Source: Rickettsiales bacterium (lineage in GTDB: Bacteria > Bacteroidota > Bacteroidia > Cytophagales > Cyclobacteriaceae). From it: a DNA stretch of 64,000 bases. The notes under the pieces are model-generated. The model was not told the origin of the DNA and ran no database searches. It worked only from the letters and a program-made list of their open reading frames with translations. Below, in pieces: positions 18,370 to 26,817 of the stretch; the stretch's first letter is position 1, and the number at the start of each line of letters is the position of its first letter. The stretch lies in assembly GCA_002729235.1 (NCBI GenBank), contig PBTY01000016.1, forward strand, positions 1-64,000, read 5' to 3'. The position numbers and the translations under genes are program-made.

Positions 18370-20950
18370 CTCTTAGATTATTAGCTGGATTTTGATTCGC
18401 TGCCTTTACAGTATGAACGGATATGGTCAACCATGCGGTAATCATAGCTCCAACTGCTACCAAACCTATAAATAACCACGAAACCTCGAGGTGATATCGA
18501 AAGTGATTTAACCAGTCAGTCACCAGGTAATAAGCTAGCGGTATGGAAATGACCAATGCCAAGAGTACCATTTTAAGAAACTCTACAGAAAGCAGATTCA
18601 TTATGACAATTGAATTAGCTCCAAGTATTTTTCGTATTCCAATCTCTTTGATTCTTCTTTCGGTACTGAACACTGCCAATCCAAACAAGCCAAGACATGA
18701 AATTAAAATAGCAATAACTGCAAAGAGCTTCGATATTTCTGATATGCGCCGATCCTCTTCATAAAATTTCTGATACTCAGTATCCAGAAAAGAAAAATTG
18801 AATGGAAATCCTGCTGCAAACTCTTGCCAGACTTTCTCAGTGGCTTCCAATCCTTCTGCAACCTTATCCGACTTCAGCTTAACAAATACAGTAGAGGTGG
18901 TTGATGGCTTCAGGATGAAAAGGATTGGATTAATCTCATTGTACAAGGATTGGTAATTAAAGTCCTCTACTACACCTATGATGGGATATGGAGTTCCCCA
19001 CATTTCAATTTTTTCTCCTATAGGATTCTCATATCCCAAGAGCTTTGCAGCAGTTTGATTTATTATGATCGATTGAGAATCAGTTTGTCGATCACGCGCA
19101 AACCCCCTTCCTGAAGACATCTCAATGCCCATTAAGTCAATGAAGTCATAGTTGACCACTCGATACTCAAAATGCTTATTGAAATCTGGGTCTTTACCTT
19201 GCCATTCAATAGCTGAGGTTCCCGTAGTTGCACCAATAAACCCAAAGTAAGCACTTGATGCGCCTTTAATCTCCGTGTTCGTATTCAGTCGATCTACGAA
19301 AAGGCTGATGTTCTCAGAAACTTTTCCTTCTGCTTCAAAATGAATAACATGATCGCGATCAAAACCAAGATCCTTCGTTTGGGTATACTGGATTTGTTGA
19401 TAGACTATGCCAACAAAAATGGTAATCACAATAGAAAGAGTGAACTGAAAAACAACCAATACTTTTCTCACCCATACCTCAGATTTGGAGGTGGTTAGTT
19501 TACCCTTAAGCACTTTAATAGGCTGGAATCCAGACAAATAAACGGCTGGGTAAGTTCCTGCCATCAGGCCAGTTATAACAGTAATTCCGATAATTATTAA
19601 AATCACATTACCATCAATAGAAATATCAATTTGCTTTCCAATGATCCTCTGAAATTCCCTCCAGAATAAGCCAACTAACCCAAATGCCAAAACCAATGCG
19701 AATATTGCCATCAGCAGAGACTCAATGAAATATTGGCTGGCAATCAAAGATCTTCTGGCACCAGCTACTTTTTTCATTCCGACCTCCTTCATGCGTCTTG
19801 TAGCATTGGCGGTAGATAAATTCATAAAATTGACGCAAGCCATGAGAAGAATAAAACCCGCAATTAATGATATTAGCTTAACATATGTTATACGCCCTCC
19901 AGATTGTATCCCATTTTCATAACCTCCATAGAGATAATTTTTCGCGTAATTCTTTAGGAATAATTCTCTCTCATATAAACTTTCAGCCTTATCATTTAAG
20001 ATCGCATTTATCAGAGGGTTGACTTCATTGGCCACCGCGTCTTCGTTTAAAAGCACATATGTAGACCCATAAGTATTTCGCCAATCACTGAGCCATGGAA
20101 TCTCATCCATAAGTACACTATAAGGAATCACATAGTCAAATTGCATTGAGGAATTCAGAAGAGGGTCTGAGCATATTCCATCAACTCTAAAGGTTCTTTC
20201 ATGCCCATAAATTACTTGCTTACCAATAACATTGTCGGTTGTCCCAAAAAGCTTTAACGCCATGGAGTTGGTCAATACAATACTGTTCGGTTCCATCAAG
20301 GGATTCACTCCAACCTGGTGTAGATCGAAAGAAAACATTTGAAAAAAGTCCGGCTCAGCGTACATCCCTTTACCTCTAATATCCTCATTGTCATTCGAAA
20401 GCACTTGTTCTCCTTTATCCGAAAAGCCAATTGCGGTAGCAGCCTGCACTTGAGGAATTTGCTCTTTCATCGCCAATGCTAGAGGACTTGGTGTCGACTC
20501 CTGGACACTAATAAAGTCAGGTCGGCTTTGTTTTTCCATGACAATAAACAACCTCTCTGAATTCTCATGGAATTTATCCGTTCTATATTCATTTGAAACC
20601 CATAATCCAATGAGTAAAACCGCTGCCAGTCCAGTACTAAGCCCAATTAGATTTATAAAAAAAGAAGATTTTCGTCTTTTGAAACCACGAATAGCAAGAA
20701 TTAAGCTATGTCTTATCATAACATTAAGGTTTGAGTATTTTGATCTTGATTTAATTGCAAAAGGTCTTAGATAATGCATTACCTGCCACCAATAATTGAC
20801 TTTGGCTCGGATGTGAGACTTCCTCTCAACTTCTGAGAAGAATTTCTCCTCCAGATCTCCCTGAACTTCTTCAGCAAGATCTTCCCTCAGCATCCAGTTG
20901 AGTAATCTGGAAGCTAATTTTGGAGGATTATAAGTTTTTTGAGGTTTCAT
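18362..20950 (-). CDS. Duplicated FtsX/MacB-type permease with prefix domain (permease C3)
   Basis: The protein has 862 residues. The prefix (PPKLASRLLNWMLREDLAEEVQGDLEEKFFSEV, then YWWQVMHYLRPFAIKSRSKYS) precedes the first transmembrane helix (about 93-113), a periplasmic domain, FtsX block 1 (KEVGMKKVAGARRSL, diverged from the usual IRKxxGA), a second periplasmic domain and FtsX block 2 (KEIGIRKILGANSIV), ending NPANNLRDE. The N-terminal coding region is almost identical in DNA to that of permease C4, including 41 identical bases, which points to recent duplication or gene conversion. It overlaps C4 by 4 nt (ATGA). Confidence 0.9.
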   Translation of the reverse strand: MKPQKTYNPPKLASRLLNWMLREDLAEEVQGDLEEKFFSEVERKSHIRAKVNYWWQVMHYLRPFAIKSRSKYSNLNVMIRHSLILAIRGFKRRKSSFFINLIGLSTGLAAVLLIGLWVSNEYRTDKFHENSERLFIVMEKQSRPDFISVQESTPSPLALAMKEQIPQVQAATAIGFSDKGEQVLSNDNEDIRGKGMYAEPDFFQMFSFDLHQVGVNPLMEPNSIVLTNSMALKLFGTTDNVIGKQVIYGHERTFRVDGICSDPLLNSSMQFDYVIPYSVLMDEIPWLSDWRNTYGSTYVLLNEDAVANEVNPLINAILNDKAESLYERELFLKNYAKNYLYGGYENGIQSGGRITYVKLISLIAGFILLMACVNFMNLSTANATRRMKEVGMKKVAGARRSLIASQYFIESLLMAIFALVLAFGLVGLFWREFQRIIGKQIDISIDGNVILIIIGITVITGLMAGTYPAVYLSGFQPIKVLKGKLTTSKSEVWVRKVLVVFQFTLSIVITIFVGIVYQQIQYTQTKDLGFDRDHVIHFEAEGKVSENISLFVDRLNTNTEIKGASSAYFGFIGATTGTSAIEWQGKDPDFNKHFEYRVVNYDFIDLMGIEMSSGRGFARDRQTDSQSIIINQTAAKLLGYENPIGEKIEMWGTPYPIIGVVEDFNYQSLYNEINPILFILKPSTTSTVFVKLKSDKVAEGLEATEKVWQEFAAGFPFNFSFLDTEYQKFYEEDRRISEISKLFAVIAILISCLGLFGLAVFSTERRIKEIGIRKILGANSIVIMNLLSVEFLKMVLLALVISIPLAYYLVTDWLNHFRYHLEVSWLFIGLVAVGAMITAWLTISVHTVKAANQNPANNLRDE

Positions 20951-23595
20951 TCTGATCGTAAGGATTTAACCGGATTCAGAAATGCTGCTTTTGTTGCCTG
21001 GAAGCTAACAGTCGCCAAAGCGAGGAATACAGCTACAAACGCAGCCACTAAAAAGATCAACCAACTAATAGAAATGCGATAAGCGAATGAACTTAGCCAT
21101 TCATCCATGATCCAGTAGGCAATTGGCGCACCAATAATAACTCCAACTAAAACCAACTTGACAAAGTCTTTGGACAAAAGCGAGATGATTTGAACAACAT
21201 TCGCTCCTAACACTTTTCGAACCCCTATCTCTTTTGTTCGTCGTTCTGTTGCGAAAGCTGTTAAGCCAAACAAACCGAGACAAGCAATGACTATGGCGAT
21301 AAACGTAAAACTTTTGATCAACTGAAAAGTGAGCACTTCCTTATCGTAGTTCCTGGCAAAGTCTTCATCTAAAAATGAGTACTGGAAAGGTGAACCCGGA
21401 TTGATACTTGTCCAAACTTGTTCCATTTGACCAATTAACTCTGGGTAATCATCGCTTTTGATATTGGCAATCAAGAATCTGGATGGACCACTAAAATCCA
21501 GTGATGTCATCAATGCCATGGGTTCTATCTCTGTTTGCAAGCCTCGAAAATGGTAGTCTTTCACCACGCCGATGATTCTCATGGAATACTTTTCTCCATT
21601 CAAACCATAATATACCAGTCTTCCCACAGCCGTTTCTACATCATAGTCAAGTTGTCTAATAGCCGTCTCATTTAATATTACAGCGTTGGAATCCGACTTA
21701 AACTCCTCACTAAAAAATCTACCTTTTAGTAGAGTCATGCCGAGAGTTTCCTCGTAGCCTGGCTCAATGTAGGTCGTTTGGACATCTACATTGTCTTGTG
21801 AAGTTTTTCCCTCTCCAAAGAATAGCATATCAGTAATACTTTCATTTCCCGGATAACTACCACCAACTGCCAAGTCCATTATTTGATTCTCATTAAGCAA
21901 CTCATTTTTTAGTGAAACAATGTGCCCAATGGATTCAGGCGTTTTCAATGGAATTATAATCTTATGCGCACTCTCAAAACCTAAATTCTGGTTTTGAATA
22001 AAATGCATTTGCTGACCAATCAATAAGGCTCCGAGTATAAGAATACTGGATATCGCAAACTGAAATACAACCAGACCTTTGCGAATTACTGTCGCAGAAA
22101 ATGAATTTTTCAAGCTTCCTTTTAAAACTGCTGCTGGTTGAAAAGATGAGAGATAAAAGGATGGATATATACCTGCAAGTAATCCTGCCAAGACTGCTAG
22201 TATAACGAGCAGGCCAACTAGTGACAAATTGGACCAAATAGACAATTGGCGACCAATGATCTGGTTGAAAACAGGTGTTGTAAACTGAAGAATAATCAAT
22301 GTAAAAATCAGAGCCAACAAACTCATCATGATAGACTCCAACAGAAATTGATTGATTAAGGAGGATTTTTGTGCTCCAATTACTTTACGCATGCCCACTT
22401 CACGTGCTCTTCGCTCACTACGAGCAGTACTTAGATTCATAAAATTGATACATGCGATGATCAGTAGAAACAAGGCTAAGGAAATGAAGATCCATAGATA
22501 ATCCATGTTGCCATTAGCTGCCACTTCATACGACAGGTGACTGTATAGATAGATCTCCGACATTTTCTGCAAGAACAATGTCTTGCTAAATCCAGCCTCC
22601 CTTAATTGATCACCTGCCCGCTCTTCATAGAGATCCTGAACCTTCGCCTCAAATTCATCGATTTGAGTTTCCGGTCGCAGTTTCACATAGGTGTGGAAGA
22701 GACTATTGTATATCCAACTATCCTGGCTCTTCGCCCAGTTTCCGATATCGGTATTGTCTAATGACAACAATATGTTGGCAGGAATATGAGATTTGAACTT
22801 ATCGTCTTTGAATACAGCGCCAACTTTATAGGTAAAATCTCCAAACGACAACCCAACAGTTAATGGTTGACCAACAGGATCTTCATCCCCAAAAAACTTA
22901 GTCGATACTGTTTCAGATATTGCTATCGAATTAGGAGCCATTAATCCTTGTTTGGTTCCAAACTTTATATCATAAGTGAAAATTTTGAAGAAGGTGCTAT
23001 CTACGTAAAACACATTGGATTCAAAGAATTGCTTGTTTTCAGATTCCTTCTTTAACAATATGGTTTGAAAACCAGGAATTCGTACCAACCTAGTCACTTG
23101 CTCCACTTCTGGCAGCTCGCTTTTCAGTGCACCAGCAACAGGGGCAGCAGCCGCTGCCCAACCGTCTGATACAGTTTTAGAAGCTACTCGATAGATTCTT
23201 TCTCCATCTAAGTGGTGCTGATCATATTGGAGCTCATCCACCACATAAAGCATGATAAGCACACATGCAGAAAGGCCAAAAGCCAATCCAAACACATTGA
23301 TAAATGAAAAACTTCTACTTCGGAGGATATTCCTCCAGGAGATTTTAATGTAATGTCCTAACATGAGAAAATGAGTTGAGTAATTTGATCTTGATTTAAT
23401 TGCAAAAGGTCTTAGATAATGCATCACTTGCCACCAGTAGTTGATTTGGGCTTTGAAGTGAGTCTTCTTCTCAATTTCTGAGATGAACTTCTCCTCCAGG
23501 TCTCCCTGAACTTCTTCAGCAAGATCACCTCTTAGCACCCAGGTGAGTAGTCTGGTCGCTAGCTTTGGCGGCAATATTTTAGTCTCCTTATTCAC
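20947..23595 (-). CDS. Duplicated FtsX/MacB-type permease with prefix domain (permease C4, first of the array)
   Basis: The protein has 882 residues. The start is a GTG overlapping the PadR-C stop by one base (TAGTG). The prefix (PPKLATRLLTWVLRGDLAEEVQGDLEEKFISEIEKK, then YWWQVMHYLRPFAIKSRSNYS) is followed by a transmembrane helix (about 98-118), a periplasmic domain, FtsX block 1 (REVGMRKVIGAQKSS), a second periplasmic domain and FtsX block 2 (KEIGVRKVLGANVVQ), ending NPVKSLRSE. Directly following the regulator, it is the first structural gene of a five-gene unit. No ATPase or membrane-fusion protein gene is associated. Confidence 0.9.
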   Translation of the reverse strand: MNKETKILPPKLATRLLTWVLRGDLAEEVQGDLEEKFISEIEKKTHFKAQINYWWQVMHYLRPFAIKSRSNYSTHFLMLGHYIKISWRNILRSRSFSFINVFGLAFGLSACVLIMLYVVDELQYDQHHLDGERIYRVASKTVSDGWAAAAAPVAGALKSELPEVEQVTRLVRIPGFQTILLKKESENKQFFESNVFYVDSTFFKIFTYDIKFGTKQGLMAPNSIAISETVSTKFFGDEDPVGQPLTVGLSFGDFTYKVGAVFKDDKFKSHIPANILLSLDNTDIGNWAKSQDSWIYNSLFHTYVKLRPETQIDEFEAKVQDLYEERAGDQLREAGFSKTLFLQKMSEIYLYSHLSYEVAANGNMDYLWIFISLALFLLIIACINFMNLSTARSERRAREVGMRKVIGAQKSSLINQFLLESIMMSLLALIFTLIILQFTTPVFNQIIGRQLSIWSNLSLVGLLVILAVLAGLLAGIYPSFYLSSFQPAAVLKGSLKNSFSATVIRKGLVVFQFAISSILILGALLIGQQMHFIQNQNLGFESAHKIIIPLKTPESIGHIVSLKNELLNENQIMDLAVGGSYPGNESITDMLFFGEGKTSQDNVDVQTTYIEPGYEETLGMTLLKGRFFSEEFKSDSNAVILNETAIRQLDYDVETAVGRLVYYGLNGEKYSMRIIGVVKDYHFRGLQTEIEPMALMTSLDFSGPSRFLIANIKSDDYPELIGQMEQVWTSINPGSPFQYSFLDEDFARNYDKEVLTFQLIKSFTFIAIVIACLGLFGLTAFATERRTKEIGVRKVLGANVVQIISLLSKDFVKLVLVGVIIGAPIAYWIMDEWLSSFAYRISISWLIFLVAAFVAVFLALATVSFQATKAAFLNPVKSLRSE

Positions 23596-23942
23596 TAAAA
23601 CCCTAATAATTTCAGTCGGTCTATCGCTAAGTCTGGATATTGATTCCAGAGGCTTACTTTGAAATCCCTAGATTGCTCTAGTGTGCGTTTACCAGCACTG
23701 GTAATGGAGTAAATCCGCTTTCTTCTTCCCCCTCTTTCTGCTGTAGGCTGGCCCATCTCAGAAGTTAGAAATCCTTTTTCTTTCAGCCTATCTAAGGTCG
23801 AGTGGACAGCTCCAATTGAAACTGCTCTACCAGACTGAGCTTCAAACTCCTCCGAAATCTTAAAGGCATAGGCCTCATCATTTAAGATTCCTACCAGGAG
23901 AAGTAGCACTTCTTCAAACTCACCAAGTCTTGTTTCTTTCAT
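23595..23942 (-). CDS. PadR-family transcriptional regulator (PadR-C)
   Basis: A 115-residue winged-helix protein: GEFEEVLLLLVGILNDEAYAFKISEEFEAQSGRAVSIGAVHSTLDRLKEKGFLTSE, then the wing RGGRRKRIYSITSAGKRTLEQ. Starting from an ATG at 23942 it heads the run of four permease genes, overlapping the first by one base. Upstream it shares a 135-bp divergent gap with the yjbR-like gene. That gap carries a 60-bp palindrome (23971-24030), the likely operator. It is a probable repressor of the permease array; the effector is unknown. Confidence 0.92.
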   Translation of the reverse strand: MKETRLGEFEEVLLLLVGILNDEAYAFKISEEFEAQSGRAVSIGAVHSTLDRLKEKGFLTSEMGQPTAERGGRRKRIYSITSAGKRTLEQSRDFKVSLWNQYPDLAIDRLKLLGF

Positions 23943-23970
23943 ATGCTCAAATGATTCAAAAACAATTATG

Positions 23971-24030
23971 TTACTAAATTGTAGAACTAATGTACGAGAA
24001 AAATAATTAATATGTTCTACTATTTAGTAA
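23971..24030. promoter_or_regulatory. Long palindromic operator between PadR-C and yjbR-like gene
   Basis: The arms TTACTAAAT-t-GTAGAAC (23971-23987) and GTTCTAC-t-ATTTAGTAA (24014-24030) pair at 16 of 17 positions around a 26-nt spacer. The outer half-site cores are 52 bp apart, about five helical turns. Dyad symmetry, the location between divergent genes and similarity to the PadR-A palindrome all point to a PadR binding region. It could also affect the divergent yjbR-like gene. Confidence 0.65.
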
Positions 24031-24066
24031 GTAATAACTTATCTACTTGATTTTAAATCATTTAGA

Positions 24067-24074
24067 TATATTTG
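24067..24074 (+). promoter_or_regulatory. Candidate -7 element abutting the yjbR-like start codon
   Basis: TATATTTG matches TAnnTTTG exactly, and a TTG lies 17 nt upstream as a possible -33 remnant. The element ends only 3 nt before the ATG at 24078. Transcription would therefore start at or just inside the start codon, giving a leaderless mRNA. Confidence 0.45.
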
Positions 24075-24077
24075 AGA

Positions 24078-24335
24078 ATGACCAACCAAGAGTTTGTAGC
24101 ACTAGCCCTTTCCTTTCAAGGGGTGATTGAAAATCCACATTTCGATCGACGAGCATTTAAAGTTGAGAAGAAAAGAATTTTCACCACTTTACATGAATCC
24201 ACTCGTACCGCCAATGTCAAACTCTCCTTGTCTGAGCAACAGATATTTTGTGAGAATGGGGATTCCATCTATCCCGTTCCCAACAAATGGGGAGAACAAG
24301 GCTGGACTACCTTGGACATACAATCTCTGGATTAA
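24078..24335 (+). pseudogene. MmcQ/YjbR-family protein, C-terminus cut by an in-frame stop
   Basis: 85 residues from the ATG at 24078: MTNQEFVALALSFQGVIENPHFDRRAFKV...IFTTLHESTRTANVKLS...YPVPNKWGEQGWTTLDIQSLD. The match to the YjbR 'CyaY-like' fold is clear (PHFDRxAFxV, IFxTLHE, PVPNKWGxQGWT). Family members normally continue with a C-terminal helix of the type 'elv.dal..ay'. Here, straight after the TAA at 24333, the same frame reads QLVMEILNSAYKSVFTK and then stops at 24389, which is exactly that helix. The stop looks like a recent nonsense mutation (for example AAA to TAA). Either the protein is truncated, or the stop is read through. Confidence 0.65.
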
Positions 24336-24461
24336 CAATTGGTTATGGAAATATTAAATTCAGCATACAAATCGGTGTTTACAAAATAAACGTTCCATCC
24401 ATTTCGTTCTGGCATGGGTCTTGTACCTGAATTTAGCCTAACTCTAACTAACTAAATCGCC

Positions 24462-26813
24462 TTGAAAAAACTCATTTTTATTGGTGGCTTACTGGCCATC
24501 AGCGTTCTTTCCAATGCTCAAACCTTCACAATTAGTGGTTATATCACTGACTCTGATAATGGTGAAAGTCTAATTGGAGCAACAATTCTGGAAAAAGGAA
24601 CTACCCGAGGGACAGTTACAAACACTTTTGGTTTTTTCTCATTAACACTTCCCGCTGGAGAAGTGACCTTGCAAATCTCCTTTGTCGGTTATCAGATCGA
24701 AACTAAAACCATTCAATTAAATCAAGACACGAAACTCAATTTCAACTTGATCTCTGGAGAAACCCTTGATGAAGTGGTCATCACAGCAGAGGAACAGATT
24801 GAGCAATCTCCACAAATGAGTACCATCGATGTTCCGATTGATCAAATCAAAGCACTCCCTGTTCTCATGGGTGAAGCAGACATTCTAAAGACTTTACAAT
24901 TACTTCCTGGAATTCAAAGTGGATCAGAAGGGTCCAGCGGCGTATACGTCCGTGGCGGTGGTCCTGATCAAAACCTGATCCTTTTGGATGGAGTACCAGT
25001 ATACAACGTGTCCCACCTTTTTGGCTTCTTCTCCGTGTTTAATCCTGATGCGATTAATAAGGTCAATGTGGTTAAAGGCGGTTTCCCGGCAAGATATGGC
25101 GGCAGGTTGTCTTCAGTGATTGATATATCCATGAAAGAAGGCAATAACCAGAAGTTCTCCGGAGAGGGATCTATTGGTTTCATCTCTTCAAAGCTTACCC
25201 TGGAAGGACCATTGGGAAAAAATAAGAAAACATCTTTCATCGTCTCAGGCAGGAGGACTTACATCGATCTATTAACCAGACCACTCATCAAAGCCAGTTC
25301 AAATGGTGATGACACAGGAGGGTACTACTTTTATGATTTCAACACCAAAGTCAACCACCGCTTTTCTGATACTGATCGTTTATATCTTAGTTTTTATAAT
25401 GGCTATGACAAGGGTTTTGGCAAATCCAAATACAGCTACAATAATGGATCCGAAACAGTAGAATCCAAAGAGCAGTTTGGGCTTGGGTGGGGTAACACAA
25501 TTGCTGCTATCCGGTGGAATCACGTTTTTAATCCCAAGCTATTCAGCAATCTGACCGGTACATTTAGTAAGTATAAGTTCAGAATATTCAGTGAATATGA
25601 AGACATCACCACCTACAGTTCCAAGGAGCAAGAAATCTCTAATGAGCTAATCGAGTACTATTCGGGCGTAAATGATTTTGCACTCAAATTGGATTTTGAT
25701 TACCTCCCAGTGCCAGACCATAGTATCAAATTTGGGATGTCTACAACTCACCATACGTTCAATCCAGGAATATTCGGATATGACACCAACTCAGAAGGCG
25801 CTCAAGATACAGTTATCAATGGAGCGCAAACCAATGCGTTGGAATTCTACACATATGCAGAAGATGACTACAGCATCAATACCAATCTGAGAGCTAATTT
25901 TGGACTGCATTATTCTGGCTTCTTAGTAAATAGCAGATACTACAATTCCCTCCAACCAAGAGTTTCATTAAGGTACCTCGTTTCTAAAGATCTCTCATTG
26001 AAGGCTTCGTATGCCTCTATGGCCCAATACATTCACTTATTGACCAATAGTGGAATTGGGCTACCTACTGACTTATGGGTACCAGCAACCGATCGAGTAA
26101 AGCCACAGACCAGCTGGCAAGTAGCACTCGGTGCCGCCAAGACCATTGAGGGATATGAGTTTAGCATTGAGACGTATTATAAGGAGATGAATCATCTGAT
26201 TGAATATGAAGAAGGCGCATCATTCTTCAATCTGGGTACAGATTGGCAAGACAAGGTGACCAGCGGATCGGGAACCAGTTATGGTGCGGAATTCCTGATT
26301 CAAAAGAAGACAGGCAAACTCTCCGGCTGGGTTGGATATACATTGTCATGGACCAATCGGACATTTGCAGAATTGAACTTTGGAGAGACTTATCCCTACA
26401 AATATGACCGACGACATGATCTCAGTATTGTAGGAGTATATCAGGTAAGCGAGACCTTTGCCTTATCATCCACCTGGGTATACGGTACTGGAAATGCTAT
26501 GACGCTACCAAAATCTTCGTATCCGGCCATCGATGGACAATCCGGCCAATTCTATTGGTACGATGACATAACCTATTATGGAAAAAGAAATGACTTCCGA
26601 ATGGCAGCTTATCACCGCCTGGATATAAGCCTCACTTGGACCAAGGAAAAAGAAAAAGGAAATCGTAGCTGGTCTCTAGGTGCTTATAATGTGTACAATC
26701 GCAAAAATCCATTCTATGTGGAAGATGGGTATGATCTGAACGGTAATAAGCACTTCTATCAATATAGCTTGTTTCCAATAATTCCGTATGTACGATACAG
26801 CTTCAAATTTTAA
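24462..26813 (+). CDS. TonB-dependent outer-membrane receptor with carboxypeptidase-regulatory-like domain
   Basis: The protein has 783 residues. The start is a TTG: the signal peptide MKKLIFIGGLLAISVLSNAQ begins exactly there and no ATG precedes it. A CarboxypepD_reg-like domain (about 22-105, ISGYITDSDNGESLIGATILEKGTTRGTVTNTFGFFSL) is followed by a plug domain (about 115-225, with SSGVYVRGGGPDQNLILLDGVPVYN) and a 22-strand barrel ending VRYSFKF. It imports an unknown ligand across the outer membrane using TonB energy. It is followed after 4 nt by two DUF4249 lipoprotein genes, a standard pairing in this phylum in which the lipoproteins presumably sit at the receptor's surface. Confidence 0.92.
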   Translation: MKKLIFIGGLLAISVLSNAQTFTISGYITDSDNGESLIGATILEKGTTRGTVTNTFGFFSLTLPAGEVTLQISFVGYQIETKTIQLNQDTKLNFNLISGETLDEVVITAEEQIEQSPQMSTIDVPIDQIKALPVLMGEADILKTLQLLPGIQSGSEGSSGVYVRGGGPDQNLILLDGVPVYNVSHLFGFFSVFNPDAINKVNVVKGGFPARYGGRLSSVIDISMKEGNNQKFSGEGSIGFISSKLTLEGPLGKNKKTSFIVSGRRTYIDLLTRPLIKASSNGDDTGGYYFYDFNTKVNHRFSDTDRLYLSFYNGYDKGFGKSKYSYNNGSETVESKEQFGLGWGNTIAAIRWNHVFNPKLFSNLTGTFSKYKFRIFSEYEDITTYSSKEQEISNELIEYYSGVNDFALKLDFDYLPVPDHSIKFGMSTTHHTFNPGIFGYDTNSEGAQDTVINGAQTNALEFYTYAEDDYSINTNLRANFGLHYSGFLVNSRYYNSLQPRVSLRYLVSKDLSLKASYASMAQYIHLLTNSGIGLPTDLWVPATDRVKPQTSWQVALGAAKTIEGYEFSIETYYKEMNHLIEYEEGASFFNLGTDWQDKVTSGSGTSYGAEFLIQKKTGKLSGWVGYTLSWTNRTFAELNFGETYPYKYDRRHDLSIVGVYQVSETFALSSTWVYGTGNAMTLPKSSYPAIDGQSGQFYWYDDITYYGKRNDFRMAAYHRLDISLTWTKEKEKGNRSWSLGAYNVYNRKNPFYVEDGYDLNGNKHFYQYSLFPIIPYVRYSFKF

Positions 26814-26817
26814 GATA

